Source: Antribacter gilvus (GTDB lineage Bacteria; Actinomycetota; Actinomycetes; Actinomycetales; Cellulomonadaceae). Taken from it: a DNA stretch of 64,000 nucleotides. The notes beneath the pieces were generated by a model. It did no database searches, was not told the origin of the DNA, and saw only the letters and a program-made list of their open reading frames with translations. Positions 17,169 to 25,743 of the stretch are shown piece by piece. The stretch spans positions 310,001 through 374,000 of the forward strand of contig NZ_QXTH01000002.1 of NCBI RefSeq assembly GCF_003946865.1, written 5' to 3'. The first letter of the stretch is position 1. Every line of letters starts with the position of its first letter. The position numbers were made by a program, and so were the translations under genes.

Positions 17169-18155
17169 ATGAAGGGCATGGACCACTCACGACCCTCCTC
17201 CGTCCTCACCGTTGCCGCCCTCACCGTCGGCCTCGTCCTCGCCGGCGCGCCGGCCGCGCTGGCCAAAGGCAGCGAGGTCGGCGGGAGCGGCTCCATGTAC
17301 TACCTGAACGACTCCTGGACGGGCAGCGCCAACCGCGTGCTGGCGTACGGCCGCGCCGACGACCGCGTGCACGTCGGTGACTGGGACGGCGACGGGGGCG
17401 ACAGCCTCGCCGTGCGCCGAGGCAACACGTACTACATCTCCAACACCCTGGGCGGCGGAGCCGCGACGACCGTCGTGGCGTACGGCCGGGCCGACGACAC
17501 GGTCCTGGTCGGCGACTGGGACGGCGACGGCGACGGCGACGACACCCTCGCCGTGCGCCGCGGCAACACCTACTACATCTCCAACACCCTCGGCGGAGCC
17601 GCGACGACCGTCGTGGCGTACGGCCGGGCCGGGGACACCGTCCTGGTCGGCGACTGGGACGGCGACGGCGACGACACCCTCGCCGTCCGCCGCGGCAGCA
17701 CGTACTACATCTCCAACAGCTTCGCCGGTGGCGCCGCCGACCTCACGCTCGCCTACGGGCGCGCCGCCGACACCACCCTCGTCGGCGACTGGGACGGCGA
17801 CGGCGACGACACTCTCGCCGTCCGGCGGAGCAGCACCTACTTCATCTCCAACAGCTTCGCCGGCGGTGCCGCCGACCTCACGCTGACCTACGGGCGGGCC
17901 ACCGACACCACCCTCGTCGGCGACTGGGACGGCGACGGCGACGACACCCTCGGCGTGCGGCGCCCTGCCCCCCAGCCGGCCCCGGGCCTCCCCGCTGGTG
18001 TGCGCCCGTCGTCCCCGGACCTGGACTGCCCCGACTTCGCCAGCAAGGCAGAGGCGCAGGCGACGTTCGACTACTGGATGGCGCGCGGGCTGGGCGACGT
18101 GCACCGGCTCGACGCCGACAACGACCTCGAGGCCTGCGAGAGCCACTTCGGCTGA
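17169..18155 (+). CDS. Secreted repeat protein with Excalibur calcium-binding domain
   Basis: The 328-residue exported protein has a signal peptide (hydrophobic core about 14-30, cleavage near ALA-K). Five repeats of about 45 residues follow, each with DWDGDG...LAVRR, an Asp-rich calcium-loop of FG-GAP/VCBS type. The C-terminal module (about 283-328) has DLDCPDF and DADNDLEACE, the Excalibur signature with two Cys. Probably a calcium-dependent surface or adhesion protein. An alternative start is ATG 17178, with GACAAT 7 nt upstream. It is not obviously co-transcribed with neighbours. Confidence 0.82.
   Translation: MKGMDHSRPSSVLTVAALTVGLVLAGAPAALAKGSEVGGSGSMYYLNDSWTGSANRVLAYGRADDRVHVGDWDGDGGDSLAVRRGNTYYISNTLGGGAATTVVAYGRADDTVLVGDWDGDGDGDDTLAVRRGNTYYISNTLGGAATTVVAYGRAGDTVLVGDWDGDGDDTLAVRRGSTYYISNSFAGGAADLTLAYGRAADTTLVGDWDGDGDDTLAVRRSSTYFISNSFAGGAADLTLTYGRATDTTLVGDWDGDGDDTLGVRRPAPQPAPGLPAGVRPSSPDLDCPDFASKAEAQATFDYWMARGLGDVHRLDADNDLEACESHFG
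17379..17966 (+). repeat. Tandem 135-bp coding repeats
   Basis: The GACTGGGACGGCGAC core recurs at 17379, 17514, 17652, 17787 and 17922, so the period is 135 bp, with one 138-bp unit that carries an extra Asp-Gly-type codon. Neighbouring units are nearly identical over long stretches, so the array could gain or lose units by recombination without shifting frame. Confidence 0.85.
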
Positions 18156-18162
18156 CGTGACA

Positions 18163-18202
18163 GGAACGCCCGCTGCCCGGAGGACCGGGCAGCGGGCGTT
18201 CC
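18163..18202 (+). terminator. Strong hairpin after the Excalibur gene
   Basis: Perfect 18-bp arms with a 4-nt loop (AGGA), starting 8 nt after the stop codon and ending before the rmlA promoter. Confidence 0.8.
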
Positions 18203-18228
18203 CGGCGCGAGGTGACCGCGCCATCGGG

Positions 18229-18239
18229 CACAATAGGCT
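18229..18239 (+). promoter_or_regulatory. -10 region of rmlA
   Basis: CACAAT (18229-18234), 8 nt before ATG 18243, overlaps TAGGCT (18234-18239). The CACAAT spacing fits a leaderless start, since the N-terminus of RmlA fixes the ATG. No Shine-Dalgarno sequence is seen. Confidence 0.45.
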
Positions 18240-18242
18240 CCC

Positions 18243-19106
18243 ATGCGCGGAATCATCCTTGCCGGCGGATCCGGGACCCGGCTTCACCCGATCACCCTCG
18301 GCACCAGCAAGCAGCTCGTGCCGGTGTACGACAAGCCGATGGTCTACTACCCCTTGTCGACGCTCATCCTGGCGGGCATCAGGGACATCCTGGTGATCAC
18401 CACCCCGCACGACGCCCCACAGTTCGAGCGCCTCCTCGGTGACGGGTCGCAGTTCGGCGTCTCGATCCAGTACACCGTCCAGCACGAGCCCAACGGGCTC
18501 GCCCAGGCGTTCGTGCTGGGTGCCGACTTCGTCGGTACCGACCCCGCTGCCCTGGTGCTCGGCGACAACATCTTCTACGGCCCCGGCCTCGGCACCCAGC
18601 TGACCCGCTTCGAGAACATCGACGGCGGCGCGGTCTTCGCCTACCGGGTGGCCGACCCGACCGCCTACGGCGTGGTCGAGTTCGACGAGCAGTTCAGGGC
18701 CCTCTCTCTGGAGGAGAAGCCCGCCCAGCCCAAGTCGAACTACGCGGTGCCCGGCCTGTACTTCTACGACAACGACGTCCTCGAGATCGCGCGCGACCTC
18801 AAGCCGTCCGCGCGCGGCGAGTACGAGATCACCGATGTCAACCGGGTGTACCTCGAGCAGGGTCGCCTGCAGGTCGAGGTCCTCCCGCGAGGCACCGCCT
18901 GGCTCGACACCGGCACCTTCGACTCGCTGCTCGAGGCGTCCGACTACGTCCGCACCGTCGAGCACCGGCAGGGCCTGAAGATCGGCTCCCCCGAGGAGGT
19001 CGCCTGGCGCCGTGGCTTCCTCACCGACGACGAGCTGCGCGAGCGTGCCGGCTCCCTGATCAAGTCGGGCTACGGCACGTATCTCCTGGGTCTCCTCGAC
19101 GGCTGA
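18243..19106 (+). CDS. rmlA: Glucose-1-phosphate thymidylyltransferase
   Basis: First enzyme of dTDP-L-rhamnose synthesis: joins glucose-1-phosphate and dTTP to give dTDP-glucose. The 287-residue protein starts directly with the nucleotidyltransferase motif [11 protein letters not shown]. It then shows [19 protein letters not shown] with the metal-binding Asp, and [13 protein letters not shown], all at the expected spacing for RmlA. Together with rmlB (41138), rmlC (46988) and rmlD (20039) the complete pathway is encoded in the window, though dispersed. Confidence 0.96.
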   Translation: MRGIILAGGSGTRLHPITLGTSKQLVPVYDKPMVYYPLSTLILAGIRDILVITTPHDAPQFERLLGDGSQFGVSIQYTVQHEPNGLAQAFVLGADFVGTDPAALVLGDNIFYGPGLGTQLTRFENIDGGAVFAYRVADPTAYGVVEFDEQFRALSLEEKPAQPKSNYAVPGLYFYDNDVLEIARDLKPSARGEYEITDVNRVYLEQGRLQVEVLPRGTAWLDTGTFDSLLEASDYVRTVEHRQGLKIGSPEEVAWRRGFLTDDELRERAGSLIKSGYGTYLLGLLDG

Positions 19107-19130
19107 CCCCGAGACATCCCCGGGACGCGC

Positions 19131-19160
19131 GGGAGGGCCGGACGATCGTCCGGCCCTCCC
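19131..19160. terminator. Bidirectional hairpin terminator
   Basis: GGGAGGGCCGGAC and its exact complement flank a central GATC, between convergent rmlA (+) and the methyltransferase gene (-). Confidence 0.8.
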
Positions 19161-19181
19161 GTGCTGTCTCGACGCCGGAGG

Positions 19182-19925
19182 TCAGTCCGGCAGCGCGCGC
19201 CTTCCCCAGGCCACGAGGCCCGTTCCCCGCCCGGGGAACGCCCGCTGGACCAGCCGGAACGGGAAGGTCCCCACCTGGGTGAGGGCTCCCTGGAGGCCGG
19301 ACGACGGCTGGTACAGGCGCCCGCTCCGGGCGGTCCTCGCCTCGATGGGCTTCTCCTCGCGCAGCTCCGTGCGATGGCTGGCCAGGCGGTCCCGGGCGGC
19401 CTCCAGCACGAAGCCCAGCGGGGCACCGAAGCACCGCACGCCCACGTCGACGAGCCCCGCTCCGCGGAGCCGCTCCCTCATCACGTCCGGGTCGTACCGG
19501 CGGAAGTGACCGACCGCCGAGTCCCACGGGCCGAACCTCGACTGCCACGCCGGCGTCGAGAGGACGACGAGCCCGCCCGGCCGCACGCGCTCGACCCACT
19601 GCGCCAGCGCCTTCTCGTCGTCCTCGATGTGCTCGAGCACCTCGAACGCACAGACGACGTCGAACGTGCGGCCCGCTCCGAGCGACGACACGTCCCCGTT
19701 GACGACCCGCCCCGTGTTCCCCGCGGCGCCGACAGCGGCCACGGCAGCCGCGTGCGCGACCGGGTCGGGTTCGACCCCGGTGTAGTCGTACATCGTCGCG
19801 AGCCTCGACCCGAACGCGCCCTGGCCGCATCCCACCTCGAGAAGCGAGACGCGCTCCTTCGGGAGCACGCCGCGAACGACGTCCCAACGGAGCCATGCGT
19901 TCGGAGCGAGGGGTGCCAAGGGCAT
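19182..19925 (-). CDS. Class I SAM-dependent methyltransferase
   Basis: A 247-residue protein with the SAM-binding motif LLEVGCGQGAFG (about residues 25-36), an acidic GVEPDP at the end of the second strand, and FDVVCAFEVLEHI further on, the Methyltransf_11 pattern. Substrate unknown; its position in a polysaccharide locus suggests sugar O-methylation or a related step. ATG 19925 is preferred because GGAG lies 6 nt upstream; an upstream TTG is unlikely. It is downstream of rmlD on the opposite side of its promoter gap, and converges on rmlA. Confidence 0.8.
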   Translation of the reverse strand: MPLAPLAPNAWLRWDVVRGVLPKERVSLLEVGCGQGAFGSRLATMYDYTGVEPDPVAHAAAVAAVGAAGNTGRVVNGDVSSLGAGRTFDVVCAFEVLEHIEDDEKALAQWVERVRPGGLVVLSTPAWQSRFGPWDSAVGHFRRYDPDVMRERLRGAGLVDVGVRCFGAPLGFVLEAARDRLASHRTELREEKPIEARTARSGRLYQPSSGLQGALTQVGTFPFRLVQRAFPGRGTGLVAWGRRALPD

Positions 19926-20038
19926 GGGGGTCTCCAACAGTCTGGGCCGACCGGGCGCGGCCGACGAGGCGGGTGCCTGTGTCCGGCATCATAACGATCC
20001 TCGGCTGTCTCGCCCTGTGGAAGCGCTCCGGGAGAGGA

Positions 20039-20905
20039 TCAGCCGGCGAGAACCGTCCCCGCCGCTGCCTGCCACCGCGCGGACCAATCACCGATGGGCT
20101 CTACTCCGGCGGCGACGAGGGCGTCATGGCCGAGCACCGAGTACGCGGGCCGCGGCGCGGGACGCACGAACTGCTCGCTCGTGACCGGCTCGACCTTGGT
20201 CGTCAGGCCGGCCGACGCCACCACCTCGCTCGCGAAGCCGCACCAGGAGACCTGGCCGGACGACGTGCCGTGGTAGATGCCGCCGGGCACCGCGGCAGCC
20301 ACCAGGCGGACCAGGAGGTCGGCCAGGTCCACCGTCCACGTCGGCTGACCCACCTGGTCGTCGACGACGGTCAGCGACTCGCGCTCGGCGGCCACACGGG
20401 CGATGGTCTTGGGGAAGCACCCGCCTCCCGCGCCGTAGAGCCACGCCGTCCGGACCACCAGCGCCTCCGGCGAGGCCGATCGCACGGCCCACTCCCCCGC
20501 CGCCTTCGTCCGCCCGTACGCGGAGCGGGGCGCCAGCGCCTCGTCCTCGGCGTAGGGGGCGGAGGCGACCCCGTCGAACACATAGTCGGTCGACACGTGC
20601 ACGAGCCTCGCCCCGGCCTCCTCCGCCGCGCGCGCGAGGTTCGCCGCGCCCACCGCGTTCACGGCGAAGGCCTCGGCCTCGTGCGACTCCGCGTCGTCGA
20701 CGGCGGTCCACGCCGTGCAGTTGACGACCACGTCGTACCCGACCAGTGCGGCCCGGACGGCGGCGGCGTCAGTCACGTCGAGGGCTGCCCGGCCGGAGAG
20801 GCCGGTCACGTCGTGACCGGCCGCGGTGGCGGCGGCCACGACGTCCTGTCCGAGCATCCCGCCCGCTCCCACCACGAGCCAGCGAGCGGTCTTGGTCTCC
20901 GTCAC
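20039..20905 (-). CDS. rmlD: dTDP-4-dehydrorhamnose reductase
   Basis: Last step of dTDP-L-rhamnose synthesis, reducing dTDP-4-dehydro-L-rhamnose. The 288-residue SDR protein has GAGGMLG for NAD(P) binding (about 12-18), STDYVFDG, and the catalytic YGRTK with Tyr and Lys; the substrate-loop RTAWLYG is also present. GTG 20905 is chosen because GGAGG lies 9 nt upstream and the Rossmann strand follows soon after. It probably shares a transcript with the GT4 gene that ends 103 nt upstream. Confidence 0.94.
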   Translation of the reverse strand: MTETKTARWLVVGAGGMLGQDVVAAATAAGHDVTGLSGRAALDVTDAAAVRAALVGYDVVVNCTAWTAVDDAESHEAEAFAVNAVGAANLARAAEEAGARLVHVSTDYVFDGVASAPYAEDEALAPRSAYGRTKAAGEWAVRSASPEALVVRTAWLYGAGGGCFPKTIARVAAERESLTVVDDQVGQPTWTVDLADLLVRLVAAAVPGGIYHGTSSGQVSWCGFASEVVASAGLTTKVEPVTSEQFVRPAPRPAYSVLGHDALVAAGVEPIGDWSARWQAAAGTVLAG

Positions 20906-21008
20906 GTCGAGCGTCCTCCAGGTCTTCTGAGGCAGGGAGGCGGATCCCCGTGCCACGTGTGCGATGGCGACCGCCTGTGCGGGGCCGTCCTCGATCCTAC
21001 GGCCAGGC

Positions 21009-22139
21009 TCAGCGTCGGCGAGCCGCCTCGTAGGCCTCGACGTGCGCCTGCGCGGCCGCTTCCCAGGTGAACGTGGCGGCCCGCTCGGCCGCCGCTCGGG
21101 CCAGCCGCTCACGCTCTGGGGCGTCCGCCAGGAGCCGGCGGAGCGAGCCGGCGATCGACGCGTCGTCCGTGCCGCAGTACGCCACGGCGTCACCTCCGAC
21201 CTCCGGGAGCGACAGCTCCCGCGTGGTGAGCACGGTGGCACCGCATGCCATCGCCTCCAGGACGGGCAGCCCGAACCCCTCGCCGAGGCTGGGGTAGGCG
21301 AGCACCTGCGCCCCGGCGAGGAAGCCAGGCAGGTCGTCGAGCGGCAGGTAGCCAGGACGCACCACCTCGAGGTGGGACGGGACCGCTGCCACAGCCCCGT
21401 CGATGCCCGCGTCCCAGCCCTTCCCCCCGGCGAGCACGAGCGCGGGCGGCTCAGCGCTCCCGGCACAGGCCTCGACCCAGCCACGGACCAGCGCGGGGAC
21501 GTTCTTGCGCGGTTCGAGCGTACCGAGGAAGCCGACGTACGCGGCCGAGCCGATCCCCAGGGTCGAGCGCACCCGCTCGCGGTCCGCCTCGCTCACGGGA
21601 TGGAACCGGCCGGCGTCCACCCCGTGGTAGGCCACGTGGAAGCGCGCGGGATCGCCCCCCGCCTCGCGGAGCACCTCGTCGCGGGTCGCCCGAGACGGCA
21701 CCACGAGCGCCGCGGCGCGCCGGACCGCGACGCGGATGGCGTTGCGGAAGAAGACCGCCTTCGACCGCAGGTGGAGCTCCGGAGTGGTGAAGAACGTGGC
21801 GTCGTGAAGGGTCACCACCACCGGGACGCCCAGCGAGGAGGCCGCCAGCGGCATCGTGTAGTGCGGGCTGTGCACCACGTCGGGGCGCACGGACCGCACG
21901 AGGTTCGGCAGACCCGTCTGCTCCCAGGCCATGCGGACGGCCCGCCGCTCGAGGGCCGAGGGCACGGCGACGATCTCCGCACCCGGGACCAGCGCGCCGT
22001 AGAGCTCGGCATCACGCTCCTGCGCGGCGATGACGAGCGAGACGCCGGCGTCGACGAGCCGCGGGACGAGCTCGTCGACGTAGCGGCCGACCCCGCCCCG
22101 GTCTGCGGGCACGGCGGTCGCGTCGAGCAGGGTGCGCAC
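21009..22139 (-). CDS. GT4 family glycosyltransferase
   Basis: A 376-residue retaining GT-B enzyme. The N-terminal half has GGVGRYVDELVP (glycine-rich loop) and HSPHYTMPL. The C-terminal nucleotide-sugar domain has GTLEPRKN, the GYLPLDDLP strand and EGFGLPVLEAMACG with the conserved E-x7-E of GT4 enzymes. Layout resembles mannosyl/rhamnosyl transferases that build surface glycans; donor unknown. GTG 22139 has GGAGG 7 nt upstream. It lies just upstream of rmlD, so transfer of rhamnose is a fair guess. Confidence 0.88.
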   Translation of the reverse strand: MRTLLDATAVPADRGGVGRYVDELVPRLVDAGVSLVIAAQERDAELYGALVPGAEIVAVPSALERRAVRMAWEQTGLPNLVRSVRPDVVHSPHYTMPLAASSLGVPVVVTLHDATFFTTPELHLRSKAVFFRNAIRVAVRRAAALVVPSRATRDEVLREAGGDPARFHVAYHGVDAGRFHPVSEADRERVRSTLGIGSAAYVGFLGTLEPRKNVPALVRGWVEACAGSAEPPALVLAGGKGWDAGIDGAVAAVPSHLEVVRPGYLPLDDLPGFLAGAQVLAYPSLGEGFGLPVLEAMACGATVLTTRELSLPEVGGDAVAYCGTDDASIAGSLRRLLADAPERERLARAAAERAATFTWEAAAQAHVEAYEAARRR

Positions 22140-22293
22140 GGAAGGTCCTCCAGGAGACGTCGGTCAGGAGCCGCTCTCCCGCCGAGGGCCGACCCTAGCA
22201 ACTGTGCGGCGCAACCCGCCGCGGCCAGGGGCTGTCGCGGCGGGCACGCCGGGTCTATGGTCAAGATGCATCTCGACGATCCCGGAGGGTGCG

Positions 22294-23709
22294 ATGCCTG
22301 GTCTGCTGCGTGGGCTCGGAGCCCTGGCCGTGACTCTGGCGCTCGGCGCGAGCGCGCAGGTGCCGAGCGCGTCCGCGGAGCCCGTGACGTTCGACCCCGG
22401 CTACATCATCACGGACGCGCTCTTCTGGGACTCGGGGGCCATGTCGGCCGCGCAGGTCGACGAGTTCGTGCGGCTGAAGGGCAGCGACTGCGTCGCCGTG
22501 GCGGGCAGCACCTGCCTCAAGGACTTCCGGGAGAGCACGCCGTCCCGGACTGCCACGAGCTTCTGCCCCGGCGGATACTCCGGGCGTGCCGGCGAGACGG
22601 CCTCCGCCATCGTCGCGCGGACCGCGTCGTCGTGCCGCGTCAACCCCCAGGTGCTGCTGGTGATGCTCCAGAAGGAGCAGGGCCTGGTCATCTCCACGAC
22701 CGGAAGGCCTCCGGTCGCCTACGAGCGGGCGATGGGCTTCCGCTGCCCGACGACGGGAGTGTGCGAGCCGCAGTACGCGGGCTTCTCGAACCAGGTCTGG
22801 CACGCCGCCGCACGACTCCGTCAGTACGCCGCCGAGCCGGCGTCCTTCACGCACCAGACCGGTCGGTGGAACACCATCGCCTACCACCCCGACGCCGCGT
22901 GCGGCGCCTCCGACGTGCTGATCCGGAACCAGGCCACGGCCGGGCTCTACAACTACACGCCGTACCAGCCGAACGCCGCGGCGATCGCGGCGGGGAACGG
23001 CACCGGCGACGCGTGCTCGTCGTACGGCAACCGCAACTTCTTCCTCCGCTTCACGGAGTGGTTCGGCCAGCCGGTCCGGCGGCTGCCGATCGGGCGCGTC
23101 GACGTCCTCAGCTCCCCGCGCAACGACACCGTACGGGTCGCGGGCTGGGCACTGGACCCGGACACGGTGGACCCCATCAAGGTGCACGTCTACGTGGACG
23201 GGCGGCTGACGGCCGCCACCACCGCGGCCGGGTCACGCCCAGACGTGCAGGCCGTGTACCGGAGGGGTGCGGCGCACGGCTTCGACCTCACCCTGCGAAC
23301 CACGGTCGGGCAGCACACGGTGTGCGTCTACGCGATCGACAGCACCGGCGGGCCCAACCCCCGGATCGGGTGCGGGACGGTCCAGGTCGCCACCGCCCTG
23401 CCCCACGGGCACCTGGACGCCGCCACCACGAGCGCCGGCTCGATCGTCGTCCGCGGTTGGGCGGCAGACCCCGACACGTCCGCGCCGATCAGGGTGCACG
23501 TCTACGTGGACGGCGTGGCACGGCGTGCCGTCACGGCGGACCTGCTGCGCCCCGACGTGCAGCGGGTGTTCGGGAACGGCGACCGCCACGGCTTCCACAC
23601 GTCGGTGACCACCACGCCCGGGACGCACACCGTGTGCGTCTACGCGATCGACACGGCCGGCGGGCCGAACCCCCGGATCGGCTGCGCGTCCGTCACCGTG
23701 GCACCGTGA
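22294..23709 (+). CDS. Secreted protein with lysozyme-like region and two C-terminal repeats
   Basis: A 471-residue exported protein: signal peptide (about 1-31, Ala-rich cleavage region), a Cys-containing globular domain (about 35-260) with QVLLVMLQKEQGL and AMGFRC, and two repeats of about 100 residues (about 265-365, 370-471). Each repeat carries RVAGWALDPDT or VVRGWAADPDT, HVYVDG and AIDxxGGPNPRIGC. The QKEQ helix and its surroundings resemble glucosaminidase/lysozyme-like folds, so a wall-active role is possible but not shown. ATG 22294 follows CGGAGGG with 4-5 nt spacing. It is monocistronic and converges on the YbhN-like gene, with 17 nt of overlap. Confidence 0.78.
   Translation: MPGLLRGLGALAVTLALGASAQVPSASAEPVTFDPGYIITDALFWDSGAMSAAQVDEFVRLKGSDCVAVAGSTCLKDFRESTPSRTATSFCPGGYSGRAGETASAIVARTASSCRVNPQVLLVMLQKEQGLVISTTGRPPVAYERAMGFRCPTTGVCEPQYAGFSNQVWHAAARLRQYAAEPASFTHQTGRWNTIAYHPDAACGASDVLIRNQATAGLYNYTPYQPNAAAIAAGNGTGDACSSYGNRNFFLRFTEWFGQPVRRLPIGRVDVLSSPRNDTVRVAGWALDPDTVDPIKVHVYVDGRLTAATTAAGSRPDVQAVYRRGAAHGFDLTLRTTVGQHTVCVYAIDSTGGPNPRIGCGTVQVATALPHGHLDAATTSAGSIVVRGWAADPDTSAPIRVHVYVDGVARRAVTADLLRPDVQRVFGNGDRHGFHTSVTTTPGTHTVCVYAIDTAGGPNPRIGCASVTVAP
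23175..23660 (+). repeat. Two long coding repeats in the secreted protein gene
   Basis: The same 20-nt segment GTGCACGTCTACGTGGACGG recurs about 315 bp apart, near 23181 and 23499, and other stretches also match between the two C-terminal modules. This points to a recent internal duplication. Confidence 0.7.
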
Positions 23710-24637
23710 CGTTCCTCCGTCGGCGCGCGAGGACGAGGCCCACGCCGGCGAACGCGAAGTCCACGGCAGTGAGGACCACCCTGCTGACGAGGACCGTCAA
23801 GGTCACCGCCCCCGGGGACAGCCACGCCGCGAGCACGATGGCGAGCACGGCCTCGCGGACACCGGCTCCGGCCGGCACCACCACGACGAGGAACCCGACC
23901 ACCCAGGCCAGCGCCCATCCCCCGACCGCCAGCGCGAACGAGCGCGTCGACACCTGCATGCCGACGCCCGTCGCGAGGACCCAGAGCTGCGTCCCGGCGA
24001 CCGCCCAGCCCGCGACCGACCAGGCAGTGGCCCGGCCGAGGCCCTGCCAGGTGAGCGGGTGCTCGAGCGGCTCGCGCCGGCCGATACGGAGTGCCACGCC
24101 GATCAGGCGGTTCAGGACGGGTGGCAGCAGGGCGACGACGACCACCGGTGCCGCCCATGCGACCCATGACCACTGACCGAGCGAGCCCGCTGCGAGGAAG
24201 GGCACCGTCAGCGCCCCGACAGCGGAGCCCGAGACGACCGACACGAGGACCGCGACCGCCATCGCCGCGAGCGACCGCGCCCGCGGCACGCTGTGGTCGG
24301 ATCCGATCTCGGCGGCGGCGACCACGTTCCACACCCCGCCCGGCACGTACTTCCCGACCTGGCTGATGCCGAACACCGAGAAGGCCGCCGGCAGGGACAG
24401 CGGAGACCCGAGGTCGGCGAGGAGGACCCGCCAGGCGAGCATGGTGCACCAGACGTAGACGAGACCGAGCCCCGTCGTCGCCAGGACCGTGCCGACGGAC
24501 AGCTCGTCGGCCGCGCGCTCGAGGTCGTGCCACGACCGGGCGACGAACCACGCGGCGCCCCCGACTGCCACCGCGAGGAAGACCCACCGGGCGATCGGGG
24601 AGCGCAGCCAGGACACGAGCGCGCGGAGGAGCCTCAT
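23693..24637 (-). CDS. YbhN/LPG-synthase-TM family membrane protein
   Basis: A 314-residue protein with seven to eight membrane segments, of the flippase-like family that includes the membrane part of lysyl-phosphatidylglycerol synthase and AglD. Family features are VFGISQVGKYVPGGVWN in a central loop and a glycine/proline-rich PAGAGVREAV near the end. ATG 24637 overlaps the stop of the upstream GT4 gene (ATGA), giving a coupled three-gene operon with the GT2 at 25740-26798. It may move or present a polyprenol-linked sugar; that is inference from context. Confidence 0.82.
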   Translation of the reverse strand: MRLLRALVSWLRSPIARWVFLAVAVGGAAWFVARSWHDLERAADELSVGTVLATTGLGLVYVWCTMLAWRVLLADLGSPLSLPAAFSVFGISQVGKYVPGGVWNVVAAAEIGSDHSVPRARSLAAMAVAVLVSVVSGSAVGALTVPFLAAGSLGQWSWVAWAAPVVVVALLPPVLNRLIGVALRIGRREPLEHPLTWQGLGRATAWSVAGWAVAGTQLWVLATGVGMQVSTRSFALAVGGWALAWVVGFLVVVVPAGAGVREAVLAIVLAAWLSPGAVTLTVLVSRVVLTAVDFAFAGVGLVLARRRRNVTVPR

Positions 24638-25743
24638 CCGAGCACCCCTGCGGTGCGCAGCACCTCGACGAGCGGCGCGACGACGACCGACGGCCTGACG
24701 CCCGCCCGGCCGGCCCGCGCACGGGCGCGCGCCTCGTCGAGGCGGTCAGGATCGGCCAGGGTGCTCAGCCGGGCCGCCAGGGCCGCCGGGTCGGCGGGAG
24801 GCACCAGCTCGGTGAAGTCACCGACCGTCCGCCGCTGCGGGGGCGTGTCGGACGTGACGACGACACAACCGGCGGCCAGCCCCTGGTAGACCTTGTTGGG
24901 CACCACGCGCACACCCTTGGGGGTGTCGGAGAAGATCCCCAGGCAGACGTCGTGCGCCGCCACGAGGGCCGGCATGTCCCGCGGCGCGACCCAGTCGTGC
25001 CACGTCACCCCGTCGACGCCGGAGAGCGCGAGCCGGACCGCCGGCTCGTCCTGGCCCGTCCCGACGATGGTGGCCTGGAGAGGCACGCCCGCAGCGACCG
25101 CACGCGCGACCGCCTCGGCGATGACCGGCGTCCCCTGCAACGGCGTGAAGAGCCCGTAGAAGATGACGCGGAGCGGGTCGCCCTCCGTCCGCGACCGGGC
25201 GGTCGCGTCACCGGCCTCGAACCACGTGTCCGCGGCACCGACCAGCACGACGACGCCCTTCCCGGGCCGCCGCAGCATCTGCCGGTGCTCGTCGGTGTCG
25301 GTGACCACGACGTCCGCGCTGGCCGTCGCCAGACGGTCGAGCCCGGTGAGGAGACGCGACCGGAGCCCGGACGCGCCCCGGTCGACCGCCGTGTCGCCGG
25401 CGAAGATCAGGTGGTCGAGGACGATCGTCGTGCGCGGGTACAGCAGCCGGGCCAGCACCACGTCGAAGTGGCCCATGTACCCCACCAGCACGGCCTGGGG
25501 CGCCCCGTCCTCCCGCCTTGCCCGGAGCGCGCCCGCGACGAGACCGGACCAGCACGCGAGAAGGCGCAGCGCCAGGACCGGAAGACGCCAGGGCTGCTGC
25601 AGCATGCGCACACGCTCAGCCGTCGAGAGGCCGAGCGGCCGGTTGACCTCGCGGACCGGAACGCCGTTCGCTCGGAGTCCGGCGACCAGGACGGCGACGC
25701 GGGGGTGGCGGTCTGCGTCGTAGGTACCGAACGAGACGATCAC
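24634..25743 (-). CDS. GT4-like glycosyltransferase
   Basis: A 369-residue GT-B type protein. The C-terminal half has a phosphate/nucleotide-binding strand VIFYGLFTPLQGTP, a GTGQDEPAV stretch and VPNKVYQGLAAGC in place of the usual E-x7-E region, so the catalytic Glu pair is partly altered. The N-terminal half has VGYMGHFD and VLDHLIF. Start GTG 25743 overlaps the stop of the upstream GT2 (GTGA), so translation is coupled. It belongs to a probable operon making a polyprenol-linked or chain-building sugar. Confidence 0.82.
   Translation of the reverse strand: MIVSFGTYDADRHPRVAVLVAGLRANGVPVREVNRPLGLSTAERVRMLQQPWRLPVLALRLLACWSGLVAGALRARREDGAPQAVLVGYMGHFDVVLARLLYPRTTIVLDHLIFAGDTAVDRGASGLRSRLLTGLDRLATASADVVVTDTDEHRQMLRRPGKGVVVLVGAADTWFEAGDATARSRTEGDPLRVIFYGLFTPLQGTPVIAEAVARAVAAGVPLQATIVGTGQDEPAVRLALSGVDGVTWHDWVAPRDMPALVAAHDVCLGIFSDTPKGVRVVPNKVYQGLAAGCVVVTSDTPPQRRTVGDFTELVPPADPAALAARLSTLADPDRLDEARARARAGRAGVRPSVVVAPLVEVLRTAGVLG

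Noticed and set aside
17379-17966. CRISPR-like array from regular repeats
   Set aside because: The repeats are coding, have a 135-bp period with no spacers, and keep the frame of a secreted protein.
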